NCBI GenBank assembly: GCA_016708125.1
Contig: JADJGF010000001.1
Coordinates: 496,001 to 560,000, forward strand
Direction of reading: 5' to 3'
DNA from: Ignavibacteriota bacterium
GTDB lineage: Bacteria > Bacteroidota > Ignavibacteria > Ignavibacteriales > Melioribacteraceae
Length of the DNA stretch: 64,000 bases
The notes under the pieces were generated by a model. The model ran no database searches. It had not been told where the DNA came from and saw only the letters and a list, made by a program, of their open reading frames with translations. This document shows positions 52,846 through 60,595 of this stretch, one piece after another. Both the position numbers and the translations under genes were made by a program. Position 1 is the stretch's first letter. The number at the start of each line of letters is the position of its first letter.

Positions 52846-53646
52846 ATGATAAAAACAAAAAAATTTTTGTTTTTTATATTAATTGTTCTTACTCATAATT
52901 TTTTTTTAGCACAAGAAAAAGGGTTTGACAATTCAACATTCGAGCAATTATTAGACAAAACAATTATTAAATATTCAATGAATAAAGTAAAAGCGCAAAC
53001 AATTGTTGCTTTTAATCATTCTGCAGACACCAAAATAGACAATGGATTTTCTGTTTTTTACGGCATTTTCGGATTCGCTTCAATGGGCTTAGGACAATTT
53101 TGTTTTAATTACAAAACTGATTATGACTCTTACTTTATTGCAACAGGTTTTGGGAATTTATTAGGTGGCTTTAACAAAAGTATCTATAATTTTAGAAAAG
53201 AAACCTTTTACATTAATGGAACCTTAGGTTTTACTTTTTCAGAGCCAGTATTTTTGTATAGTATTGGACTATCTTATAATTATATTCTGACCGAAAAATC
53301 TCAAATCGAGTTATCTGCTGACGGTTTCATACATCCAGGATCTACTTACGAGTATGAAAAACTAAATCAATACTATACAAGAGGTGTCACTGGATTAGTT
53401 ACTTATTCACATAATTTTTTTGAAAATTTTACTTTGGCTTTTTCTTTAGGAGCCACATTTTTTCAAAAGAGGTTTATGGAAAAAACTTTATGCAATGAAA
53501 CTGAGGGACAAGAAAATGTATGTTACTACTATTATAAAAATGTTGACTTAAATGAAGAGAAACAAAGTACAGAATTTACAAATCCTCAATGGGAAAAACT
53601 TCATTGGTCTTTTCCTTTTAATGTAACAATATCATATCATTTTTAA
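52846..53646 (+). CDS. Probable outer-membrane beta-barrel protein
   Basis: A 266-residue protein with a signal peptide (KKFLFFILIVLTHNFFLAQ) and alternating strands ending in PFNVTISYHF, the terminal phenylalanine typical of barrels. It contains aromatic girdle patterns (YSIGLSYNYILTEKSQIELSADGF) and a loop with two cysteines (TLCNETEGQENVCYYYY). No family is recognised. The frame opens with GTG at 52837, but AGGTGA is spaced for the ATG at 52846, one base past the preceding stop, so that start is used. Confidence 0.7.
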   Translation: MIKTKKFLFFILIVLTHNFFLAQEKGFDNSTFEQLLDKTIIKYSMNKVKAQTIVAFNHSADTKIDNGFSVFYGIFGFASMGLGQFCFNYKTDYDSYFIATGFGNLLGGFNKSIYNFRKETFYINGTLGFTFSEPVFLYSIGLSYNYILTEKSQIELSADGFIHPGSTYEYEKLNQYYTRGVTGLVTYSHNFFENFTLAFSLGATFFQKRFMEKTLCNETEGQENVCYYYYKNVDLNEEKQSTEFTNPQWEKLHWSFPFNVTISYHF

Positions 53647-53660
53647 TTGGGACTATACTA

Positions 53661-55433
53661 ATGTTTAAAATAAAATATTTTATAATCAATATTATATTAT
53701 TGTTAAATGTAATTCAAGCTAATGGCAATACTGATAAATTAGAATTAGGTACAGCAGTTTATTGTGATCTAACTTATAGTGAATGGATTAATTGGCTAGA
53801 TTTAGGTCAACATTGGCATTCAGGAGTATTCCAATATTTTGAATATTTGCCGAGTAGTGGCAATGGTAGAATAACATATTCAATTATGGCCCCCTATCAG
53901 CCGTTCAGTTGTGAAGATTGCTCTCAGAATCGTTATACATATGAATATTATATTAACCCAAATTCCCCTGGTTATGGGTTATCAAACCTAGTGTACAATT
54001 TTAAAGAATGGTTTAATTTGGGGGAAGGAACGACAGGATATAATGGAGCATATAGTATAAATAATATCTCTGCACAAGTTAGAGCTTCAATAGTTAATAC
54101 TACAAATTCTTTAGGCACAGCAAGTATTGATTATAATTGGTCCGATATGTTAGATGTAAATAATGTCTGGTGTTCAACACACTTGTGGTGGTGTGAACAT
54201 TGGAATGGAAATATTAGTAATATTGACGAACTAAGATGTGATGGTGTTGTTGAGTACAGCTATGAAAAAAATGGAGTATTGGTTTCAAAAACTTATTCCG
54301 ATTGCAAACATACACCAAATAATGATAACATTGGTTATCCAAGCCAAACAAATGTTGATAAACATAACAGTTTGCACGATCAAGGATATTATTGCGGTGA
54401 ACTTTGCCCACGCATACAAGCCGGCGAGGACCATAGTGGAAGCGGAAAATCTCGTTCTTATATGGTTCCATTAATTTCAGCTAATCCGGTAATAAGTAAT
54501 TTTTCAAGAACTCAGCTAAATAACAAAATACAATTAAATCTATATTTTGGAGATAATGCATCTATTAAAAGTTACGTTTTAATAGAGATTAAAAAATTAA
54601 ACGAAAGTACTTGGAGAATACTAAAAGATGAAAATAACAATATTTGGAAATTTAAAGCTGTTGATTTAACAAATTGGAATGGAAGCATACAAAGTGATAA
54701 TTTTTATATTCCTTGGAACGGAAAATATGAAGGTGGAACTTATACAGCCGGAACTTCAGACTTTAACATTAGAATTACTGCAATTGATCAAGGTGCAAAT
54801 TACTCAACAAGTACAAATTCATTTTCCGGAACAATTCAAGCTTTTAGAACAAATATAAGTGGACCCGACTATCTAAAAAATAAGGAAAAAGGAACATGGA
54901 CCGCTGTACCTCTTAACGGAAGCGGTAACTACACATATGCATGGTATAAATCTACAAATGGAGGATCTACATGGAGCGGCATGTTAAGTACGTCAAATAC
55001 TTTTCAAACAACTATGCTTTTTGATGATTTCTTATTGAAATGCTATGTTACAGATACTCAAACAAATCAAGTAGTTTCAGCTACAATATTAGTACAATAT
55101 GACGATGGTTCAGTGCCATTACCAAAAGAACAAAGTGAAAATTATCCTAACAATAAGGTACGGGTACCTACTTCAACAGCTCTAGAACAAAATTATCCAA
55201 ATCCATTTAACCCAACAACAACTATTAAATATCAATTAAAAGAATCTTCTTTTGTTTCATTAATAATATATAATATTCTTGGGGAAGAAATTGTTACACT
55301 AGTTAATAAGTATCAAAATGCCGGTTACTTTAGTGTTGATTTTCATTCCAATAATTTACCAAGCGGTATTTATATTTGTAAATTGTCCACAAGTCGTGGT
55401 TCTTACATTCAAAAAATGCTTCTTGCAAAATAA
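53661..55433 (+). CDS. T9SS-secreted protein with possible permuted NlpC/P60 region
   Basis: A 590-residue secreted protein. Residues 1-22 are a signal peptide. The first 270 residues are rich in Trp, Cys and His: QHWHSGVF (H51, H53), WCSTHLWWCEH, RCDGVVEYSYEK (C193) and HNSLHDQGYYCGELCPR. The His-before-Cys order and the CDGVVEY motif weakly recall permuted NlpC/P60 hydrolases; that is inference. An Ig-like domain lies near residues 400-480 (GSGNYTYAWYKSTNGGSTW). The last 75 residues are a type A T9SS sorting domain (NYPNPFNPTT, NILGEEIVTL, SGIYICKL). A strong terminator follows. Confidence 0.85.
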   Translation: MFKIKYFIINIILLLNVIQANGNTDKLELGTAVYCDLTYSEWINWLDLGQHWHSGVFQYFEYLPSSGNGRITYSIMAPYQPFSCEDCSQNRYTYEYYINPNSPGYGLSNLVYNFKEWFNLGEGTTGYNGAYSINNISAQVRASIVNTTNSLGTASIDYNWSDMLDVNNVWCSTHLWWCEHWNGNISNIDELRCDGVVEYSYEKNGVLVSKTYSDCKHTPNNDNIGYPSQTNVDKHNSLHDQGYYCGELCPRIQAGEDHSGSGKSRSYMVPLISANPVISNFSRTQLNNKIQLNLYFGDNASIKSYVLIEIKKLNESTWRILKDENNNIWKFKAVDLTNWNGSIQSDNFYIPWNGKYEGGTYTAGTSDFNIRITAIDQGANYSTSTNSFSGTIQAFRTNISGPDYLKNKEKGTWTAVPLNGSGNYTYAWYKSTNGGSTWSGMLSTSNTFQTTMLFDDFLLKCYVTDTQTNQVVSATILVQYDDGSVPLPKEQSENYPNNKVRVPTSTALEQNYPNPFNPTTTIKYQLKESSFVSLIIYNILGEEIVTLVNKYQNAGYFSVDFHSNNLPSGIYICKLSTSRGSYIQKMLLAK

Positions 55434-55440
55434 AATTAAA

Positions 55441-55474
55441 TAGGTCTAAATATTACATTTTATATTTAGACCTA
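55441..55474 (+). terminator. Terminator of the secreted-protein cluster
   Basis: TAGGTCTAAATAT and ATATTTAGACCTA pair perfectly over 13 bp and are followed by AAAATTTTTA. It begins seven bases after the T9SS cargo stop and separates it from rlmN. Confidence 0.8.
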
Positions 55475-55519
55475 AAATTTTTACCAACCCATAAAATCAT
55501 CTTTAATTTAGGACTTTCT

Positions 55520-55527
55520 TATATTTG
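55520..55527 (+). promoter_or_regulatory. Possible Bacteroidota-type -7 box for rlmN
   Basis: TATATTTG matches the TAnnTTTG pattern of Bacteroidota promoters and lies four bases before the rlmN ATG, in the only 45 bp left after the terminator. No clear -33 box. The transcript would be leaderless; no ribosome site is present. Confidence 0.3.
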
Positions 55528-55531
55528 TAAA

Positions 55532-56602
55532 ATGGAAACACAAACAAAATTAATTGATATAAAAAATTTCAATCTTTCTGAAATTCAACAATTCACAAAA
55601 GATTTAGGCGATTCTGCTTTTAGAGGAAAACAAATTTTTAATTGGATTTATCAAAATTATGTTGATGATTTTGATGAGATGACAAATATTCCAATTTTAT
55701 TAAGAAATAAATTGAAGGAAATTTCAAATTTAACCTCATTGAAATTATCGCAAAAGAAAAATTCTTCATCGACAAATACTATTAAATATTTATTTGAAAC
55801 GATTGATGGAAATAAAATTGAATCTGTAATAATTCCGGAGAAAGACAGACGAACACTTTGTATTTCTACTCAAGTTGGCTGTCCACTTGATTGCAAATTT
55901 TGTGCAACGGGATTGATGGGTTATACACGAAATTTAACTGTCGGGGAAATTTTAGATCAATATTTGCAAACCTCAAAAGATATTAAACCAAATGAAGTAA
56001 CAAATATTGTTTTTATGGGAATGGGCGAACCGCTTTTAAATTATTCTGCAACAGAAAAAGTTTTAAAAATATTACTTCAAGATTTAGGAAATAAAATTGG
56101 TAGAACACGAATTACAGTTTCTACAGCCGGAATCCCCAATAAAATTAGGGAGTTAGCAGATACTGGATTGAGAGTAAAACTTGCTTTATCGCTTCATTCT
56201 TGTTTTGATGAAATCAGAAATCAGATTATGCCGATAAATTTAAAGTACAATCTTCAAGAAAATATTGAAGCATTAAAGTATTATGCCAAGCAAACCAAAA
56301 CAAAAATTATGTTTGAATATACAATGCTTAAAGGTGTAAATGATAGAAAAGAAGATTTGGATTCATTAAAAAAATTGTGCAGTCAGCTTCCTTCAAAAGT
56401 AAATATAATTCCTTTCAACAGTATTGCTCATATGGTTAGCGGAGGTTTTTCATCTAAGTTAGAACCAACTCCGTTAGACCAAGTTAAAGAATTTGCAGAA
56501 AAATTAATGAGCAAAGATATTTTTGTAATGCTAAGAAATACGCAAGGTGATGATATTGCAGCGGCTTGCGGACAATTAGCAATTAAAGAAAAACGATTAT
56601 GA
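55532..56602 (+). CDS. rlmN: 23S rRNA/tRNA adenine-C2 methyltransferase RlmN
   Basis: A 356-residue radical SAM enzyme methylating A2503 of 23S rRNA and A37 of some tRNAs. Cluster ligands: C117, C121 and C124 in GCPLDCKFCATG. The methyl-carrying cysteine is in AAACGQL (C346). Other motifs: VFMGMGEPLLN, ITVSTAGIPNKI, LALSLHS, MFEYTMLKGVND. Its stop overlaps the start of the TrmH-family gene as ATGA. There is no ribosome site before the ATG, which suggests leaderless translation. Confidence 0.95.
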   Translation: METQTKLIDIKNFNLSEIQQFTKDLGDSAFRGKQIFNWIYQNYVDDFDEMTNIPILLRNKLKEISNLTSLKLSQKKNSSSTNTIKYLFETIDGNKIESVIIPEKDRRTLCISTQVGCPLDCKFCATGLMGYTRNLTVGEILDQYLQTSKDIKPNEVTNIVFMGMGEPLLNYSATEKVLKILLQDLGNKIGRTRITVSTAGIPNKIRELADTGLRVKLALSLHSCFDEIRNQIMPINLKYNLQENIEALKYYAKQTKTKIMFEYTMLKGVNDRKEDLDSLKKLCSQLPSKVNIIPFNSIAHMVSGGFSSKLEPTPLDQVKEFAEKLMSKDIFVMLRNTQGDDIAAACGQLAIKEKRL

Positions 56603-57134
56603 AAAAACTTACACATTCTGAAATTTCTGTAAATCGCGTAACATTAGAAAATATTGATTCCGTAGAAAAGTTACCGGTTGTTGTAATTTTGAATTCAATT
56701 AGAAGCAGTTATAATGTTGGATCAATTTTTAGAACTTCAGATGGTGCAATGATTGAAAAACTTTATTTATGCGGTTATACTCCATATCCACCAAATAAAG
56801 ATGTACTTAAAACTGCATTAGGTTCACAAGAAAGTATTAATTGGAAATTTGTTGAAGATGCAAAAGTGTAATCCGAAATTATAAATCGAAAGGTTACACA
56901 ATTTGTGCACTTGAGCAAACAAACAATAATATTTCTTATTCTGATTTACAAAAAAATAACTTACCATTATGCTTAATTGTTGGGAATGAAATAAGCGGCG
57001 TAAACCAAGAGCTGATTGATCTTTGTGATATTTCGATTGAAATTCTGCAATATGGTATTAAACAATCTTTAAATGTTGCAGTTGCTTACGGAATTTCAAT
57101 TTTTGAATTGAGAAAAATTTATGATTCTAAGTAA
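56599..57134 (+). pseudogene. TrmH/SpoU-family RNA methyltransferase, frameshifted
   Basis: The first frame (56599-56871, 90 residues) has SpoU motif 1: VVVILNSIRSSYNVGSIFRTSDG and LYLCGYTPYPP, then stops. Starting at 56868 in the -1 frame the rest of the family follows to 57134: NKGYTICALEQ-like YKSKGYTICALEQT, LIVGNEISGVNQELIDLC and the knot-closing IKQSLNVAVAYGISIFEL. The break lies at GATGCAAAAGTGTAA, an A-run where one more A would restore the frame. It may be a sequencing deletion, a real mutation or a -1 slip at A-AAA. All catalytic motifs are otherwise intact. rlmN precedes it by a four-base overlap. Confidence 0.88.
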
Positions 57135-57783
57135 GATTGGAAAATTGATCTTCTCCATCATCTTTTGTGTGAATGGCAAGAATATCTGCACGAACCAAAT
57201 TTATTAAAGTTCTTGAGGCTCTTCTGGATGAAATATTTGCAATTCTACTTAATTGTTTTGCAGTAATAAAATCACTTTCATTTAAATATTCAAAAACAAT
57301 TTTTTCATTTTTCCCGATTGAATAATTTTTTAATATTTGTTCATTGCTCCGGCTTTGTAAAATTTTTATCATTTCTTTACTTGCAGGAAGACTCTTATCA
57401 TTTACACGAATATAAACCTGCGCGGAATTTAAATCTAAATTTGTTTTATAGTCTTGAATTCTATGAGGTTTATTTTTCGATTCCGGAATTTCTACGCAGA
57501 CAATTTCTTTGTTTTCCAAATTATGATAACTTATTTCATAATCAATTTTTGGTTCACAATAATTTTGAAAAGTTTCGTTTATTAATTCGGTTTCACTTTT
57601 TTCACTTTCAACACCATACACTGAGCCGTTATCTTCAATTCCAAATAAAATTGTTCCGCCTTTTGTATTTGCAAATGAAATAAATTCTTTTGCAATTTTA
57701 GAATAATCAGAAAATCTTTGTTTAAACTCAGTTGTGAGGGATTCACCGGATTCTAATAACCTCAACAATTTTTTTTGAGTCAT
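57127..57783 (-). CDS. AlbA_2/Schlafen-type ATP-binding regulator
   Basis: A 218-residue protein. The N-terminal AlbA_2 domain is clear: ESLTTEFKQRFSDYSKIAKEFISFANTKGGTILFGIEDNG, then IPESKNKPHRIQDY and YIRVNDKSLPAS. The C-terminal 60 residues form a winged-helix domain (FDYLNESDF-like FEYLNESDFITAKQLSRIANISSRRASRTLINLVRADIL). Such proteins are mostly annotated as transcriptional regulators; the exact role is unclear. Its end overlaps the end of the TrmH-family gene on the other strand by eight bases. Confidence 0.85.
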   Translation of the reverse strand: MTQKKLLRLLESGESLTTEFKQRFSDYSKIAKEFISFANTKGGTILFGIEDNGSVYGVESEKSETELINETFQNYCEPKIDYEISYHNLENKEIVCVEIPESKNKPHRIQDYKTNLDLNSAQVYIRVNDKSLPASKEMIKILQSRSNEQILKNYSIGKNEKIVFEYLNESDFITAKQLSRIANISSRRASRTLINLVRADILAIHTKDDGEDQFSNLT

Positions 57784-57808
57784 CGGTTATTTAAAGCTTG
57801 TTTAGAAT

Positions 57809-60241
57809 TTAATATTTATTGATTTTAAGTCTGATTTGTTTAGCTTCATTAAATGTGCTGTATGGGCCTACTAAAACACGAAAATAAGTGTCATTTAATT
57901 CGACGACAAATATTTCAGCAGAAAAAGCATTATATTTTTTTGTTCGTAATTTTTGCACTTCACTCTCAGCAATAGCTTCAGTTTTCCAAGATGACAATTG
58001 AATAAAATATGAATTTTCATTTTTATAAATATCTCTGCTAACCACAGGAATTTTACTCAAATCAAATACGCTTGATTCACTATTGATTACAGAGTTGTTT
58101 TCATTATCTAATATTGTGCTGTCTCTTTTTTCTATTGCTGTCTTTACATTTTCAATTTTTTCATTTATAATTTTTACACTATCATTTATTACGTCAATTT
58201 CATTTTCCAATATTTTAGTTTCAAGTTCGTCATCAATTTTATTAACGGTTTCAGTAATTTTATTTTCCTTTTCAATATCATTTTTCAATACTTCATTATT
58301 TGTTTTTGCCGAATCAACTTTTATATTATTGCTTTTTTTGTTATTAGAATTTCCTGTTTTAACTTGTTTATGTCCGTTCAATTTAGTTTGAATTGATTTT
58401 GCATAATCTGTTGTTTTGTACTTTGTATTTAACGTATCATAAATTGAAGCTGCAGAATCCGGCATATTCAAATTGTTTTCTAAAATGTACCCAATTGTAT
58501 AAAGCGATTTTGAAGCATATATAGAATTTGGGTGATTTTTATAAATATTAAATAAATTATTTAACGCATTTTTATAATCCGATTTGTAATACATATCCTC
58601 TGCAACAGTATATTCTTCTTCAACCGGATCTTTGTCAAAATCATAAAGAGGTTTATTAATATGCTTAGCTGCTTCATTTCTTAATCTATTAAATGGAAAT
58701 TTTTCAAACACAAGCGTAAACATACTATCAGCTTTTGCTTTTTCATTTATGGTAAGATAATAACTGCCTATAGCGTAATACGTTTGGGCCTGGTTTGGAT
58801 TTTCTTCTTTTTCACTAAGTGAAAGTTTATAATATATGTAAGCAGAATCCGGAAAATTTAACTCAGTAAAGAATAAATTTGCCAACTCAAAATATTGCTT
58901 ACTATTTAATGCATGAATTGAATCCACACTTATTTTTGGTCTTAACGGTTTTATAATTTTAGAAGAAGCCGGTTTGATATTTCTACTTGCTCCTCTCACA
59001 TTCTGCTCACCCTCACTTGAAATTTTCGCAGAATCCAACCTTAACTGTTGAACATAATCAAGAGAATCTTTAATAAACCTTTCTTCATTTGTTAAGTATT
59101 GAAAATCTTTATTGAGTTTAGCAATTTCTTTTCTGAAGGCCAGATATTTTTCCAATACTAATGTTTTACTTTTTGCTTTATCTTTAAATTCCTGAGTTGC
59201 TGTTGAACTCATTGTTTTTTTATAAAGAATAAGTGAGCTATCATAATTATGAAAATGATTTTCAATTATTTCCGCTCTATAAAAACCGGCAATTCCGCCG
59301 GCTTCTGATTTAGCAAAACTTGTATCAACATCTGTAAAACTGTCTAAAGCTAATTCCACATTTCCAATTTCATAATTTATTTTTCCAATTTCCAAATCTA
59401 TTTTATCTAAATTATCTTCAAATTTTCCTTCGTCTCTCAATTCATTTAATAATTCCAAACTTTTTTCAGTATTACCAAAATCTTTTTGAATTTTTGCTAA
59501 TTCAAATCGACTCTTAAATTCTGTTTCGGGAGTTGGCGAATAATCCTCAACAAGAATTAAAGCTTTTTCTGCCTCTTGAAAATTTTCCAGCAGAACATAT
59601 AATGATCCAAGTTCATATAAAACTTCAGCTCGCAATTCATCAGAAATATCTGTTTTTAAAAAATCAATTATTTCGTTTGTAGCTGTTTCATAATTTTTTT
59701 CATATAAGAAGTAACCTATTTTAGATTTAAAAACTTCCTCAACTATTTCTTGATTTTCTTCCTCAATAGCTTTTGTTTTAACTTCATCAAGTTTTGTTAA
59801 CGCTTTTTTAAATTCTCTTAATTGGAGATATGTTTTGCCTATCCACAAACTATTTTCTAAAGTCAATTCACTTTCCGGAATAATTTCTAATTCTGCAAAT
59901 TTTCTTAATGCTCTTGAATAATTTTGCTGATAGTAAAATGATTTGCCGGTCATTAATAATGCATCTTCAAAATAATCCGAGTCTTTATTATACTGCATGA
60001 TGGCAGAAGTTTTCTCAATTACTTCATCAAACTTTTTACTAATATTATTTGAAATTTTTTCCTCTTCAAAATTGAACATTTTTTTTCGTAATGCTTTTGC
60101 TTCAGTTTCGGCTTCAGTGAAAAGCTCATTGGCATTGTAGTAAGTATTAAAATAAGTTTTAAAATTACTCCAAAATCCGCAGCCTGTAACAAATAATAGC
60201 GAAATTAATACAACAATATTTTTCTTATTGAAATTTTTCAT
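57809..60241 (-). CDS. TPR-repeat lipoprotein with SPOR domain
   Basis: An 810-residue envelope protein. The signal is a lipobox VTGC (C21). Residues 30-600 contain many TPR-type helical repeats (for example YFEDALLMTGKSFYYQQNYSRALRKF and KSLYTIGYILENN). A charged linker (about 620-725) leads to a C-terminal SPOR domain (YFIQLSSWKTEAIAESEVQKL to VLVGPYSTFNEAKQIRLKI), which binds denuded peptidoglycan. The layout fits a lipoprotein at the cell wall, perhaps in division; the partners are unknown. It follows P-II by 15 bp. Confidence 0.85.
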   Translation of the reverse strand: MKNFNKKNIVVLISLLFVTGCGFWSNFKTYFNTYYNANELFTEAETEAKALRKKMFNFEEEKISNNISKKFDEVIEKTSAIMQYNKDSDYFEDALLMTGKSFYYQQNYSRALRKFAELEIIPESELTLENSLWIGKTYLQLREFKKALTKLDEVKTKAIEEENQEIVEEVFKSKIGYFLYEKNYETATNEIIDFLKTDISDELRAEVLYELGSLYVLLENFQEAEKALILVEDYSPTPETEFKSRFELAKIQKDFGNTEKSLELLNELRDEGKFEDNLDKIDLEIGKINYEIGNVELALDSFTDVDTSFAKSEAGGIAGFYRAEIIENHFHNYDSSLILYKKTMSSTATQEFKDKAKSKTLVLEKYLAFRKEIAKLNKDFQYLTNEERFIKDSLDYVQQLRLDSAKISSEGEQNVRGASRNIKPASSKIIKPLRPKISVDSIHALNSKQYFELANLFFTELNFPDSAYIYYKLSLSEKEENPNQAQTYYAIGSYYLTINEKAKADSMFTLVFEKFPFNRLRNEAAKHINKPLYDFDKDPVEEEYTVAEDMYYKSDYKNALNNLFNIYKNHPNSIYASKSLYTIGYILENNLNMPDSAASIYDTLNTKYKTTDYAKSIQTKLNGHKQVKTGNSNNKKSNNIKVDSAKTNNEVLKNDIEKENKITETVNKIDDELETKILENEIDVINDSVKIINEKIENVKTAIEKRDSTILDNENNSVINSESSVFDLSKIPVVSRDIYKNENSYFIQLSSWKTEAIAESEVQKLRTKKYNAFSAEIFVVELNDTYFRVLVGPYSTFNEAKQIRLKINKY

Positions 60242-60256
60242 TTAGATTTATTTTAT

Positions 60257-60595
60257 TTATAATGCTTCGGAACCACTTTCACCAGTTCTAATTCTAATTG
60301 CATCTTCAACATTTGAAATAAAAATTTTGCCATCACCAATTTTTCCGGTTTTAGCTTTTTCGATAATAATATTTACAACTTTTTCAAAAATTTTATCATC
60401 AACAACAATTTCTAATTTTAGTTTGGGAACAAACTCAATTTGGTATTCACTTCCTCTGTAAATTTCTTTGTGACCTTTTTGTCTACCGTAACCTCTAATT
60501 TCTGTAATTGTTAATCCGTTTATGCCTTCTTCAAATAAAGATTCTTTAACATTTTCAAGTAAATGAGATCTAATAATCGCTTCAATTTTTTTCAT
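60257..60595 (-). CDS. glnB: Nitrogen regulatory protein P-II
   Basis: A 112-residue trimeric sensor of 2-oxoglutarate, ATP and ADP. The T-loop GYGRQKGHKEIYRGSEY ends with Y51, the site uridylylated in Proteobacteria. The B-loop region KTGKIGDGKIFI and the C-loop RIRTGESGSEAL are standard. GlnB and GlnK cannot be told apart here. The gene is not next to amtB or glnA but starts inside the secA stop (TAATG overlap), an uncommon neighbour. Confidence 0.93.
   Translation of the reverse strand: MKKIEAIIRSHLLENVKESLFEEGINGLTITEIRGYGRQKGHKEIYRGSEYQIEFVPKLKLEIVVDDKIFEKVVNIIIEKAKTGKIGDGKIFISNVEDAIRIRTGESGSEAL

Noticed and set aside
57318..57683. Open frame of 121 codons opposite the AlbA_2 gene
   Set aside because: Shadow frame rich in Phe, Leu and His with no ribosome site; the other strand has clear domains.
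58083..58391. Open frame of 102 codons opposite the TPR/SPOR gene
   Set aside because: It mirrors the repetitive charged linker of that gene; no independent support.
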